A DNA stretch of 54,928 nt, taken from NCBI GenBank assembly GCA_945827785.1, contig CALZOR010000002.1, positions 1 through 54,928 of the forward strand, given 5' to 3'. The position numbers and the translations under genes were made by a program. How positions within the stretch are numbered: position 1 is the stretch's first letter; each line of letters starts with the position of its first letter. This DNA is from an uncultured Bacteroidales bacterium (GTDB lineage Bacteria > Bacteroidota > Bacteroidia > Bacteroidales > UBA932). The notes beneath the pieces were generated by a model. The model was not told where the DNA came from. It ran no database searches and was given only the letters and a program-made list of their open reading frames with translations. This document shows positions 33,785 to 43,582 of the stretch, piece by piece.

Positions 33785-36700
33785 ATGTATTCTCTTAAAC
33801 GATGTATTCTGACATGCAGCCTCATGCTTATCTGCCTTCTTGCAGGTGCCCAGGGCTCATTTTCAGTGAAACTTAAACTTGTTGAAGCAAAATCAGGCGA
33901 GCCTGTCGGCTTTGCAACCGCATCCCTCACACGCAGTGGGGAGAAAAGCCCTGTCAAGTATGTACTTACTGACGACAAGGGAGAGGCAACCCTTACCAAA
34001 GTCGGGAAAGGCACATATCTCCTGCGTGCGGAACTGATGGGTTATAAGACTCATGAACAGACAATTACGGTTGAGAAGACGATTGACCTCGGACAGATTA
34101 AGATGGAAGATGACGTAAAAGTTCTGGATGCCGCAAGCGTTTCAGCCGTTGGTAACCCTATTATCGTTAAGAAGGATACCATTGAATACAATGCATCTTC
34201 GTTCAAGACCACCGACAATGATGCGCTGGAGCAGCTTCTGAAAAAGCTTCCCGGCATCGAAGTTGGATCTGACGGAAAAATCACTGCAAACGGTGAGGAA
34301 ATCAAGAAAATCACCATCGACGGCAAGACATTCTTCCTGGATGACCCTTCGCTCGCTTCCAAGAATATTCCTGCAAAGCTTGTTGAGAAGGTCAAAGTCG
34401 TAGAGAAAAAGTCTGACCAGGCGATGTTCACCGGTATTGATGACGGCGAAGAGGAGACTGTAATCGACCTCTCACTCAAGCCGGGAATGATGAAAGGCTG
34501 GTTCGGAAATGTTTCTGCCGGCGGCGGACACGACCTTCAGCAGACCTGGGCTGACGGAGACTGGCGTTATCAGGGTGCGGCAATGGTAGGCCGTTTCACC
34601 GACAAGAGCCAGATCAGCATCATCCTCAATGGCAACAATACCAACAACCGTGGCTTCAATGACATGGCAGGCAGCATGATGGGCAATATGCGAGGCGGCG
34701 GTGGCGGCATGGGCCGTGGTGGCGGATTTTTCGGCAACAACAGTGGTATCACCACATCGTGGATGGGCGGAGCCAATGGTGCCTTCACCCTGCTGGACGG
34801 TGACATGGACCTTGCCGGCAACTACCTCTACAACGGAACCATCATGTCGGTCCTCGAGCAGAGCAACAAGATAACATACCTTGACGGCGGCGACCAGCTC
34901 ATATATAACAACGGCGGTCCGGAATATTTCGGAAACAACCCTGGCTACGGCTACAGCCGCACCCTCACACAGGGACATAGGCTCGGAGTCAGACTCGAAC
35001 ATAAATTCAGCGAAAACACCTCCATCCTCTTCGAACCTCAGGTCAATTTCGGAGGTGGAAACTACGATGAATATGCAGATTTCACAACCAGCCGATATTC
35101 GGCTGGAACAGGCCTGACATCGAGGACGAATGAAGGATTCAACTCCACCATGGGATACAACAACAACTGGACGACAAGCGGCTACCTGCTCCTGCGACAG
35201 AAACTGGGAATCCCCGGAAGGACCATTTCGGCAAATGTAAGGTACAGTTTCTCCGGAAACAAGCTCCGCGATGCTCTGAATCAGTCACTTACAAAAAACT
35301 ACATGGACGACGGGATTTCACCTGCAAGTCGGGATATAGTGAACCAGAGGATTAACAGCAGGGCCAACAGCCAGAGCATCAACGCCCGCCTGTCCTACAC
35401 CGAGCCCCTCGGAAATGGGTTCTATCTGGAGGCAACCTACAATTACAGATGGAACAGAAGCAGCAGTGTAAAGGATACTTATGATTCCGGTTATATCGAT
35501 CCGGATGATTTCACCATAGCAAACCACCCATATAATCCTGATGGCGAGGTTCGCAATGCAACCTATTCGAGCGACATTTTGAATGTCAGCCAGAACCATA
35601 ATGCCGGAGTGAACCTTCAATATCAGAAAGGAAAGCTCAGACTTCAGGTCGGAGCTTCGGTCCAGCCGACCACAACCCATAACAAGACTGTATCCGGAAC
35701 GGCGGTTGATACCACATATACGGTGTGGAACTGGTCTCCTCAGGCCATGTTCAGCTATGAGTTCAACGACAATGCCGATATGCGTTTCTTCTATCGCGGA
35801 CGCTCTTCACAGCCTTCAACATCACAGTTGATGCCTGTTCCGGACAATTCGAATCCTCTCAGCGTTCAGTTCGGTAACCCTTACCTGAAGCCATACTTCA
35901 ATCACAGCCTACGTGGACATTTCGGCTACACCAACAAGGAGACCTTCTTCTCAATCAGGGGAATGTTCAATGCCGGCATGGTTCAGAACCCGATAACCAG
36001 TGCAATCTGGTACGGAAACAATGGGGCGCAGTATTCGATGCCGATGAACGGACCTCTCACCGGAAATGCAAGCCTGAATTTCTTCCTGAACAGCCCGATT
36101 GCAAAATCGAATTTCTCGATTATGAATATGTTCAGTGCAAGTTTCTCGCAGTCAGCATCTTATGTCGGAAACGGAAGTTTCAGGACTGATGATTATTACG
36201 ACCCTGCAACTGCAATATTCAAGTATGAGCAGTTCAACGATGATTTCTTCGAACATTCAAAACCAGGTTCAGCCCAACTTGATTTCAGCGACTGTTTTGC
36301 AAGAAACGACATCCAGAACGTCTCGTTCACTGAGCGCCTGAGCTTCAGATTCAATGCAGACATAGTCGAGCTCAGCCTTGCTGCCCGCACTATCTGCAAC
36401 AAGAGCTGGTACACTGTACAGGAATCCCAGAAGGCAAGATGGAACAACCAGGCTTCCTTCTCGATGAACTGGAACATTCCAGGTGGAATCACTCTTGCTT
36501 CGGACATCAATTACAACTGGTACAACGGATATTCGACTCCTCAGAAAGACGAGTATGTCTGGAACGCCGAACTTTCAAAACTGCTGTTCAAGAATACCTT
36601 CACCCTTTCAATCAAGGCCTATGATATCCTGAACCAGTCGAAGAACCTTTCCATCACTGATGCATCCAACTACCATCAGGAGGTCCGCAACAACACCCTG

Positions 36701-36820
36701 GGCAGATACATAATGCTCTCACTCACATACCGTTTCGGAAATTTCGGCGGAAATAGAATGGGCGGAAGAGGCCCAATGGGTGGCGGAAGACCTCCTATGG
36801 GACCTCATCCGGGCAGGTAG
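33785..36820 (+). CDS. TonB-receptor-like outer-membrane beta-barrel protein
   Basis: A 1011-aa outer-membrane protein. A signal peptide ends near LLAGAQG; a carboxypeptidase-regulatory-like beta-sandwich follows (about 22-105: LVEAKSGEPVGFATASL, LRAELMGYKT); a plug domain covers about 110-220 (LLKKLPGIEVGSDGKI, ITIDGKTFFLDDPSL), and the rest is the barrel of the OMP_b-brl_3 type. No TonB box is evident and no SusD-like partner is adjacent, so it is not a typical SusC. A Gly/Met-rich stretch near 300 and a Gly/Pro/Arg tail (GGRGPMGGGRPPMG) are unusual for a membrane barrel end. The frame can start at a TTG at 33776, but the ATG at 33785 is favoured. Cargo is unknown. Confidence 0.85.
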   Translation: MYSLKRCILTCSLMLICLLAGAQGSFSVKLKLVEAKSGEPVGFATASLTRSGEKSPVKYVLTDDKGEATLTKVGKGTYLLRAELMGYKTHEQTITVEKTIDLGQIKMEDDVKVLDAASVSAVGNPIIVKKDTIEYNASSFKTTDNDALEQLLKKLPGIEVGSDGKITANGEEIKKITIDGKTFFLDDPSLASKNIPAKLVEKVKVVEKKSDQAMFTGIDDGEEETVIDLSLKPGMMKGWFGNVSAGGGHDLQQTWADGDWRYQGAAMVGRFTDKSQISIILNGNNTNNRGFNDMAGSMMGNMRGGGGGMGRGGGFFGNNSGITTSWMGGANGAFTLLDGDMDLAGNYLYNGTIMSVLEQSNKITYLDGGDQLIYNNGGPEYFGNNPGYGYSRTLTQGHRLGVRLEHKFSENTSILFEPQVNFGGGNYDEYADFTTSRYSAGTGLTSRTNEGFNSTMGYNNNWTTSGYLLLRQKLGIPGRTISANVRYSFSGNKLRDALNQSLTKNYMDDGISPASRDIVNQRINSRANSQSINARLSYTEPLGNGFYLEATYNYRWNRSSSVKDTYDSGYIDPDDFTIANHPYNPDGEVRNATYSSDILNVSQNHNAGVNLQYQKGKLRLQVGASVQPTTTHNKTVSGTAVDTTYTVWNWSPQAMFSYEFNDNADMRFFYRGRSSQPSTSQLMPVPDNSNPLSVQFGNPYLKPYFNHSLRGHFGYTNKETFFSIRGMFNAGMVQNPITSAIWYGNNGAQYSMPMNGPLTGNASLNFFLNSPIAKSNFSIMNMFSASFSQSASYVGNGSFRTDDYYDPATAIFKYEQFNDDFFEHSKPGSAQLDFSDCFARNDIQNVSFTERLSFRFNADIVELSLAARTICNKSWYTVQESQKARWNNQASFSMNWNIPGGITLASDINYNWYNGYSTPQKDEYVWNAELSKLLFKNTFTLSIKAYDILNQSKNLSITDASNYHQEVRNNTLGRYIMLSLTYRFGNFGGNRMGGRGPMGGGRPPMGPHPGR

Positions 36821-36838
36821 CCTTCGATGTCTTCGGAA

Positions 36839-38458
36839 TTATCTGCGGATGAGAAGCCGTACGGCAAGAGCCATCAGCAGCAGAATGAAAACGAAGGTAC
36901 AGACCCTTCCTGTTATATCCCCGTGCGCGACGAAAAATGTTATATCGTCCCTCACGGGGATTTTCCCTTCAAGGGTACAGGCTTCCCACCATGGGGTAGA
37001 AGCCACTATTTTTCCACTTGGACTGATGATGGCGCTGATTCCGGTATTTGCACATCTGGCAATGGCACGGCGTGTTTCGATTGCCCTGAGACAGGCATAG
37101 TGCAGATGCTGTCTGTAGCCCGGCGTATCTCCCCACCATGCGTCATTGGTGATGATGGTCATGAGCCTTGCTCCCTTTCTGACATAGCCTGTGTAATATT
37201 CCGGATAGACTGATTCATAGCAGATTGCACAGCCGACAGGAAGGCTTCCGGCCTTGCTTTCCACGTGCAGGAGGCTTATGTCTCCCTGCCCGATGCACCG
37301 CCCCATTACTCCGCCGAGCATATCGTCTATCGGACAGAATAGGGCTGGATATGGAGTCTTTTCTACAGCCACCACAAGTTTGTTCTTGTGGAAAATCTCA
37401 GTCCTGAGGCTGCCGTCGGTCATCAGGGCCGAGTTGTGCGATTCCACCCATAGACCTTCCCCTACACGCCTTGCTGTTTTGGATGGCGGCAGGGCAGACT
37501 TGATGTATTCGTAGCTTGATGCTCCGAAAAGCATGTTCACGTCGGGGTAGTTTTCAAGAAATCCGGTAATATTCCTCCAGGTCCGGCTCCTGCCAAAGTC
37601 TCCTGCAATCACGTCCGAAGTGAAGGTTTCCGGAGCAAGGATGAGCAGGGCGCCGTCATCGGCCTTCCTGTCTTCAAGTCCCTTTTGGACCATGGAAAGC
37701 AGGAGGTTATTCTGCTCCTGCTGGCTCATTGCCTCGAATTTGTGATAAGGATCGATATTGGGCTGTATCATCATGACATTCAGGCCGTTGTCGCTGTCCA
37801 TGCTGTCATCATATTGCCTTCCGATTACTGGCGACACTGCAAGAGGCAGGATGAAAGCCACTGCAAGAGAGGAAAGGGATGCAGCCTTTGCCTTCCGATT
37901 GAAACAGTTCCATCTGCCGTCGGACAGCACACACATGAGCCCGAAGACAGCGAGGTTGCAGGTCCATATCCAGAGCGACCCCCCGAGCAGACCGGTGAAC
38001 TCATACCACTGCACTGCCCATGTGCTGCGTGCAAAGGCATTGCCGAGCACCAGCCATGGCCATGAAATCTCCGCATCGAAGTAGAATCTCTCCCAGGCAA
38101 TCCATGCGGCTGCCAGGAAAATGTATGGAAGGGCCCCGCTGAAACGCTTCTTGCCAAGCCGGAACAGACCGAAAATCAGGGACATCTGCAAGGCGTTGGC
38201 AAATATGGCGAACAGGCCTCCGCCTACGGTTGCGTTGCACACCCAGAAGGTGGTGAAGGCATTCCACAGGACAAAGGCGCTGTAGTGGAATCTCCACACA
38301 TGCCTAAGACCGATTTCCGAGGCTATTCTGTCCATGCAAAGAAGCGGAACAATGCCGACCAGGGCAAGAATCCCGGTATGCGGAACTATGAATGGAACGG
38401 ACATCAGAACTGCGAACAGCAGTGCTAAAATCCAGAGTATGATGTGTTCTTTTTTCAT
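36839..38458 (-). CDS. lnt: Apolipoprotein N-acyltransferase
   Basis: Inner-membrane enzyme of 539 aa that adds the third acyl chain to lipoproteins, serving the lipoproteins elsewhere in the window. About six membrane helices fill residues 1-200, and the nitrilase-like domain carries the catalytic Glu (LAPETF), Lys (HKNKLVV) and Cys (GCAICYESVYPEY). A C-terminal membrane helix follows. The frame extends six codons upstream of the chosen ATG at 38458, from which the first membrane helix starts at once. It is convergent with the beta-barrel gene, 18 bases apart with no clear terminator. Confidence 0.93.
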   Translation of the reverse strand: MKKEHIILWILALLFAVLMSVPFIVPHTGILALVGIVPLLCMDRIASEIGLRHVWRFHYSAFVLWNAFTTFWVCNATVGGGLFAIFANALQMSLIFGLFRLGKKRFSGALPYIFLAAAWIAWERFYFDAEISWPWLVLGNAFARSTWAVQWYEFTGLLGGSLWIWTCNLAVFGLMCVLSDGRWNCFNRKAKAASLSSLAVAFILPLAVSPVIGRQYDDSMDSDNGLNVMMIQPNIDPYHKFEAMSQQEQNNLLLSMVQKGLEDRKADDGALLILAPETFTSDVIAGDFGRSRTWRNITGFLENYPDVNMLFGASSYEYIKSALPPSKTARRVGEGLWVESHNSALMTDGSLRTEIFHKNKLVVAVEKTPYPALFCPIDDMLGGVMGRCIGQGDISLLHVESKAGSLPVGCAICYESVYPEYYTGYVRKGARLMTIITNDAWWGDTPGYRQHLHYACLRAIETRRAIARCANTGISAIISPSGKIVASTPWWEACTLEGKIPVRDDITFFVAHGDITGRVCTFVFILLLMALAVRLLIRR

Positions 38459-38517
38459 TTTATCGGAAAAATGCATTCAAGTGATGAAACTTTTGGCAAG
38501 AGCCACCAAAATCCACG

Positions 38518-38525
38518 CAAATATA
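38518..38525 (-). promoter_or_regulatory. -7 box of lnt
   Basis: CAAATATA reads TATATTTG on the minus strand, a perfect match, about 60 bases before the lnt start. It lies 14 bases from the divergent box at 38540. Confidence 0.5.
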
Positions 38526-38539
38526 TAGAAAATTATTAG

Positions 38540-38547
38540 TACTTTTG
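38540..38547 (+). promoter_or_regulatory. -7 box of the LysE transporter operon
   Basis: TACTTTTG matches TAnnTTTG and lies 22 bases before the ATG at 38570. No -33 match was seen. Confidence 0.5.
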
Positions 38548-38569
38548 TAAGATTAAAAAACGATAACTT

Positions 38570-39214
38570 ATGTTTCTCAACATACTCAAAGGATTCATAG
38601 TGGGCATTTGTGCGTCAGCTCCCGTGGGGCCGATTGCCATTCTTGTCGTACAGAAATCTCTGAGCAAGGGACATAAAGCCGGATTTGTTGCTGGTATGGG
38701 GGCCTGTGTCGTTGATACGATATTCTCAATCATCGCAATATTCGCACTCGCTTTCGTGCAGCAGTTTTTCGATGATTATGAGCTTCTTATCTCAATTGTC
38801 GGAGGCCTTATTGTTTGTATCCTGGGCTTTTCCATGTCTCTCTCCGATCCGTTCAGGAAGATGAGGGCTGACGGGAAGTACAAAATTTCCGCAACGGATT
38901 TTGTACAGGCCATTGTCATGGGCCTGAGCAATCCGGGAGCGATTTTCGTGATTTTCGCCCTCTTTGCCTTCTTCGGCCTGGGAGATTCTCCCAATGACTG
39001 GAGGGTGGCTCCGACTGTGCTTGCCGTGAGTGCCGGGTCGGCCGTTTACTGGTTCTTCCTCTCATGGTCCCTGAGCAAGTTCCGCAACAAATTCAAGATG
39101 AATACCATACTGTGGATCAGCAGGGTCACCGGTGCCATCGTGGTTGTCATCGGGCTTGCCCTCCTGGGTCAGGGACTGTTCCGGATCATTTTCCATGGTG
39201 AACCTTTGATTTGA
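38570..39214 (+). CDS. LysE/RhtB family exporter
   Basis: A 214-aa inner-membrane protein with six predicted hydrophobic helices, expected to export amino acids or related small molecules. The N-terminal FIVGICASAPVGPIAILVVQ carries the family's conserved PxGP motif. The loop with charged residues (PFRKMRADGKYKI) separates the two three-helix halves, and NPGAIFVIFALFAFF opens the second half, as expected. The substrate cannot be told. The PASTA gene starts 35 bases downstream, suggesting one operon. Confidence 0.9.
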   Translation: MFLNILKGFIVGICASAPVGPIAILVVQKSLSKGHKAGFVAGMGACVVDTIFSIIAIFALAFVQQFFDDYELLISIVGGLIVCILGFSMSLSDPFRKMRADGKYKISATDFVQAIVMGLSNPGAIFVIFALFAFFGLGDSPNDWRVAPTVLAVSAGSAVYWFFLSWSLSKFRNKFKMNTILWISRVTGAIVVVIGLALLGQGLFRIIFHGEPLI

Positions 39215-39249
39215 TGATTTATAGTCCCGGATTGGGAATATGTATTTAT

Positions 39250-40104
39250 ATGGCAAAAAAAGAAGATACAAAGAAGAAAGATTTTCGTGGCAAGTGGATT
39301 GTGGTAAATCTTGCCGGGGCGTTCGGAGTTGCTGCAGTGCTTCTTGCGGCGGCCATCGTGGGTCTCAATCTTGTTACAAAGCACAATAAGGAACTCGTGG
39401 TTCCTGATTTTTCCAATATGACCGTTGCCGAGGCATCTTCCTTTGCTTCTGCTTCCCACATGAGGGTTGATGTAACTGACTCCGTGTTTGTGAAGAGGAT
39501 GAAGAAGGGAACTGTCTATCGTCAGAATCCCCAGCCCGGTTCAAAGGTCAAGGAAGGACGCCGTGTCTCCCTTACGATCAATGCCGTCAACGCAAAGAAG
39601 GTGACGATGCCCAACCTTATCGGCTACTCGATGCGTCAGGCAAAGGCCGAGCTGCTTTCACGTGGACTTGTGCTCGGAAAGTTGATATATGTGGAAGATA
39701 TAGCCACCAACAACGTACTAAGCCAGATGATGAACGGGAAAATGATTGAACCCGGAACACAGATTGAAAGCGAGTCTGTAATAGACCTTGAGCTCGGACT
39801 CAATTCGTCGGATTGCATGACATACATTCCTGATCTGACCGGCATGAAGTTTCTTACGGCAATCGATGCAATCCACGACAATTCCCTGAATGTTCACAGG
39901 ATGGTTTTCGACAAGAGCGTGAGGGATTATGATGACAGCCTCAATGCCGTTGTCTATAAGCAAGAACCTGATTTTCAGCAAATGGTGCCGGCAGAGGATG
40001 GAAGCAAGGCTGAAATTGCAGTACCTGCTGAACCGGTTGCAATCGGAGACAGCATATCCATCTACCTTACAGTAAACCCTTCACGAATCCCCGTCAGACA
40101 ATGA
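39250..40104 (+). CDS. PASTA domain membrane protein without kinase domain
   Basis: A 284-aa protein with a short basic cytoplasmic start (MAKKEDTKKKDFRGK), one membrane helix (about 18-42), then three PASTA repeats: VVPDFSNMTVAEASSFA, TMPNLIGYSMRQAKAELLS and YIPDLTGMKFLTAIDAI. PASTA repeats bind peptidoglycan or muropeptides in Ser/Thr kinases and some penicillin-binding proteins; here no kinase or transpeptidase is attached. The frame extends upstream to 39211, but the ATG at 39250 begins the family-like N-terminus. Its stop overlaps the rluD start by four bases (ATGA), so translation is coupled. Confidence 0.88.
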   Translation: MAKKEDTKKKDFRGKWIVVNLAGAFGVAAVLLAAAIVGLNLVTKHNKELVVPDFSNMTVAEASSFASASHMRVDVTDSVFVKRMKKGTVYRQNPQPGSKVKEGRRVSLTINAVNAKKVTMPNLIGYSMRQAKAELLSRGLVLGKLIYVEDIATNNVLSQMMNGKMIEPGTQIESESVIDLELGLNSSDCMTYIPDLTGMKFLTAIDAIHDNSLNVHRMVFDKSVRDYDDSLNAVVYKQEPDFQQMVPAEDGSKAEIAVPAEPVAIGDSISIYLTVNPSRIPVRQ

Positions 40105-41216
40105 ATGCAGGATATTATGAATATGACGAAGATCCGATAGAGGATTTTGATTCCTCCATTGCTGGAGACGAAATCGCGTATGAGGATGAGCAGCAGGAGA
40201 TGTTCGAGCACTACCGCTTTGACATCGCCTCCGGTCAGGTGCCTGTCAGGGTGGACAAATACCTGGCCTCGCACATGGAATATACTTCCCGCCATCGTAT
40301 CCAGCTGGCAATCAAGGCTGATTACATAAGAGTCAACGACAAGGTCGTCAAAGCGAACTACATTGTCCGTCCGGGCGATGTGGTGACTTTTGTGATGCCG
40401 TACCAGAGGAGGGGACTGGAGATCCTTCCGGAGGATATCCCTCTGGACATTGTCTATGAGGATGAGGATGTGCTTGTGCTCAACAAAGAGGCCGGAATGG
40501 TTGTTCACCCGGGTCACGGACATTTCTCCGGGACTCTTGTCAATGCTCTTGCCTTTCATCTGGGAATATCGCAAGGTCCTGAGGCTCAGGATGAAAGAAT
40601 GGGAGTGCTGGTTCATCGCATCGATAAGGACACTTCAGGCCTTCTGGTCGTGGCGAAGAACGATGAAGCCCAGCTCAACCTTGCAAAACAGTTTTTCGTC
40701 CACTCGATAGAGCGCCGTTACGTCGCGATTGTATGGGGTAATCTGAAAGATGACCAGGGGACGATAACCGGTAATATCGGCCGTGACCCAAATGACAGGA
40801 TGCGCTTCAAGGTTTTCCCTGACGGAGACCATGGGAAGCATGCTGTTACCCATTATCGGGTTCTGGAGAGGTTCGGGTATGTGACCGTTGTGGAATGTCG
40901 TCTGGAGACCGGACGCACCCATCAGATCCGCGTGCATTTCAACTGGATAGGCCATCCGCTTTTCAATGATGCCCGCTATGATGGCGCAGAGATACGCAAG
41001 GGTACCATATATGCCAAATACCGGAAGTTCATTGAGAATTGTTTTGCAATCCTGCCCCGTCAGGCCCTTCATGCCAAAACCCTGGGCTTTGTCCATCCAA
41101 GGACCGGGCAGATGGTGAGATTTGATTCTCCGCTTCCCGATGACATGCAGGCCTTGATGGAAAAATGGAGAAAATATTCCGGGAACATGGGACAGTTCCT
41201 TACCGAAGAAGAATAG
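40101..41216 (+). CDS. rluD: 23S rRNA pseudouridine synthase, RluD type
   Basis: A 371-aa RluA-family enzyme with an acidic N-terminal extension (about 1-35), an S4 RNA-binding domain (VRVDKYLASHMEYTSRHRIQ, near 50-110), and a catalytic domain with HRIDKDTSGLLVVAK near 173 (catalytic Asp) and RLETGRTHQIRVH near 270. S4 plus this motif is the RluD layout, which modifies helix 69 of 23S rRNA. The start overlaps the PASTA gene stop. The acidic tail (EYDEDPIEDFDSS) is extra compared with E. coli RluD. Confidence 0.92.
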   Translation: MNAGYYEYDEDPIEDFDSSIAGDEIAYEDEQQEMFEHYRFDIASGQVPVRVDKYLASHMEYTSRHRIQLAIKADYIRVNDKVVKANYIVRPGDVVTFVMPYQRRGLEILPEDIPLDIVYEDEDVLVLNKEAGMVVHPGHGHFSGTLVNALAFHLGISQGPEAQDERMGVLVHRIDKDTSGLLVVAKNDEAQLNLAKQFFVHSIERRYVAIVWGNLKDDQGTITGNIGRDPNDRMRFKVFPDGDHGKHAVTHYRVLERFGYVTVVECRLETGRTHQIRVHFNWIGHPLFNDARYDGAEIRKGTIYAKYRKFIENCFAILPRQALHAKTLGFVHPRTGQMVRFDSPLPDDMQALMEKWRKYSGNMGQFLTEEE

Positions 41217-41242
41217 CTTAACATCATTAAAACATAAAAACT

Positions 41243-43567
41243 ATGACATTTAGAAATCAAATTCTATCAGCAGCCTTAATTCCTGTTCTCGCAACAGGAT
41301 GTTGCTGCAATGCTGTCAAACCTGCAATCGCAGAGGATGCGGCGGTGGAGAAGAAGGTTGAACAGGTACTCAAAAGCATGACTGTTGAGGAAAAGGCAGG
41401 ACAGCTTGTCCAGATTACATCTGATGTAATTTCTACCAATGGAAAACTTGATACAGCCAAGGTCAGGGCTGTTGTAAGGGACTGGAAGGTAGGTTCGTTC
41501 CTCAACGTATTCGGGGGAGTCAGCGCTTCACGTGCGGAAACCGCTGAAATCGTGCGCCAGATTCAGGAAATCTCAATGCAGGAACTCGGCATTCCTACAA
41601 TCTTCGGTCTTGACATGATCCATGGCGCGACATACCTTTCTGACGGAACATTCTTCCCTCAGGAAATCAACCTTGCAGCAACATTCGAAAGAGAATATGC
41701 TGCTCAGCTCGGTCAGGTAATGGCGTACGAGACAAGGGCAGCCATGGTTCCGTGGATATTCTCGCCTGTCATGGACCTCGGACGCGATCCAAGGTGGCCA
41801 CGTCACTGGGAGAGCTGGGGTGAAGATCCTTATCTTCAGAGTGAAATGTCCGTGGCAGAGACAATTGCAGCCCAGGGTGAGGATCCTAACAATATTGACC
41901 TTGACCATGTTGCAGTCAGCATCAAACATTATCTGGCCTATGGCGCGCCTGTGACCGGCCAGGACAGGACTCCTGCTGTTGTCGATCCGGCTGTCCTTCG
42001 CGAGAAATATTTCCGTCCTTTCAAACAGTGTTTCCAGGCAGGTGCCCTCACACTGATGGCAAACTCTGCATCCATAAACGGAGTTCCCGTTCACTCAAGC
42101 TATGAATACCTTACGGAGTGGTGCAAGAACCAGCTTGGCTGGGATGGTATGGTCGTTACTGACTGGGCTGACATCGACAACCTCTACACCCGCGAACACA
42201 TTGCTGCAGACAGGATGGAGGCAGTTGAAATCGGTATCAATGCCGGTGTGGACATGATCATGGACCCTTATGAGCCAGATGTATGCGGCGACATCGTTGC
42301 CCTCGTGAAGGCAGGCCGCATTTCACAGGCAAGACTTGATGATGCCGCTCGCAGGGTAATCCGCCTGAAAGTCCGTCTCGGCCTCTTCGAAAATCCTACA
42401 TGGAGCGTTGACGGTTATGAAAAGTTCGCATGTGAGGAGTTCAGGCAGATGGCATATAACTCGACTGTCGAGTCCATGGTTTTGCTCAAGAACGAAAAGA
42501 GCCTGCTTCCTCTCAAGAAGGGTAGCCGTATCCTCGTGACAGGTCCGAATGCCAATTCCATGAGGACTCTCAACGGTGGATGGTCATATTCATGGCAGGG
42601 AGACAGGGCTGAGGAATTCACCCAGGACTACAATACTATCCTTGAGGCCATGCGCAATGAGTTCGGTGCAAACAATGTAACCTATGTGCCTGGAGTTGAA
42701 TATGTTCCTGGCTGGAACTGGCAGGCGGATAAGGTAGTGAGCCTTGACGCCGTTTACAGAGCAGCCCTCTCCAGCGATGTAGTTGTGGCATGCATCGGTG
42801 AGAATACCTATTGCGAGACTCCTGGCAACATCAATGACCTCAATCTTTCTGCAAACCAGAAGGAACTTGTAAGAGTTGCTGCAAAGGCAGGCAAGCCTGT
42901 TGTCCTGATTCTCAATGAGGGACGTCCTAGAATCATCAATGAAATCGAGCCTCTTGCAAGTGCAGTCGTTGACATCATGCTTCCAAGTAACCGTGGCGGT
43001 GATGCTCTTGCAGCCCTTCTTTCAGGACGCGAGAACTTCAGCGGAAAGCTTCCGTTCACATACAGCAAATATGTGAATGCTCTCCATACTTACGACTACA
43101 AGGTCAGCGAGAATGTCCAGACAATGAGCGGTGCATACAATTATGATGCTGTCATGGACGTACAATGGCCTTTCGGAACAGGTCTCAGCTACACAAGCTT
43201 CGAGTATTCTGACTTCAAGCTTCTCGGTGGCGACAAGTTCGGCAGCAGTGACGTCCTCACCTTCGAGGTCACTGTACGCAATACGGGAAAACGCGCCGGC
43301 AAGGAGTCTGTTCTTCTCTTCTCGAGCGACCTTGTTGCAAGCATCGTCCCTGACGTCAAACGTCTTCGCCAGTTCACCAAGATTGAGCTTGCAGCAGGTG
43401 AGAGCAAGACTGTTCAGATGAGCTTCCCTGCCCATGAGCTTGCATTTGTCGGACGTGACGGAAAATGGCGTCTTGAGGAAGGAGAGTTCCGTTTTGCATG
43501 CGGCAGCGAGTCATTGCACGCAAACTGCACTGCTACAAAGGTTTGGGATACTCCTAATATTGACTGA
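41243..43567 (+). CDS. Glycoside hydrolase family 3 beta-glucosidase-like enzyme
   Basis: A 774-aa exported glycosidase. The signal peptide ends LATGC with a run CCC, so it may be a lipoprotein. The GH3 N-terminal barrel spans about 35-385, with KHYLAYGAPVTGQDR and the nucleophile Asp in MVVTDWADI near 305. The alpha/beta sandwich follows (VLVTGPNANSMRTLNGGW, CIGENTYCETPGN), and a fibronectin-III-like domain closes it (VTVRNTGKRAGKESVLLF). The layout is that of BglX-type enzymes releasing glucose from beta-glucosides. It stands in a housekeeping cluster, with no SusC/SusD pair or sugar regulator nearby. Confidence 0.92.
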   Translation: MTFRNQILSAALIPVLATGCCCNAVKPAIAEDAAVEKKVEQVLKSMTVEEKAGQLVQITSDVISTNGKLDTAKVRAVVRDWKVGSFLNVFGGVSASRAETAEIVRQIQEISMQELGIPTIFGLDMIHGATYLSDGTFFPQEINLAATFEREYAAQLGQVMAYETRAAMVPWIFSPVMDLGRDPRWPRHWESWGEDPYLQSEMSVAETIAAQGEDPNNIDLDHVAVSIKHYLAYGAPVTGQDRTPAVVDPAVLREKYFRPFKQCFQAGALTLMANSASINGVPVHSSYEYLTEWCKNQLGWDGMVVTDWADIDNLYTREHIAADRMEAVEIGINAGVDMIMDPYEPDVCGDIVALVKAGRISQARLDDAARRVIRLKVRLGLFENPTWSVDGYEKFACEEFRQMAYNSTVESMVLLKNEKSLLPLKKGSRILVTGPNANSMRTLNGGWSYSWQGDRAEEFTQDYNTILEAMRNEFGANNVTYVPGVEYVPGWNWQADKVVSLDAVYRAALSSDVVVACIGENTYCETPGNINDLNLSANQKELVRVAAKAGKPVVLILNEGRPRIINEIEPLASAVVDIMLPSNRGGDALAALLSGRENFSGKLPFTYSKYVNALHTYDYKVSENVQTMSGAYNYDAVMDVQWPFGTGLSYTSFEYSDFKLLGGDKFGSSDVLTFEVTVRNTGKRAGKESVLLFSSDLVASIVPDVKRLRQFTKIELAAGESKTVQMSFPAHELAFVGRDGKWRLEEGEFRFACGSESLHANCTATKVWDTPNID

Positions 43568-43582
43568 TATTATTGAGAATCG

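Noticed and set aside
41243..43567. Possible polysaccharide utilisation locus around the GH3 gene
   Set aside because: No SusC/SusD pair, sugar sensor or further glycosidases lie nearby; the neighbours are housekeeping genes.
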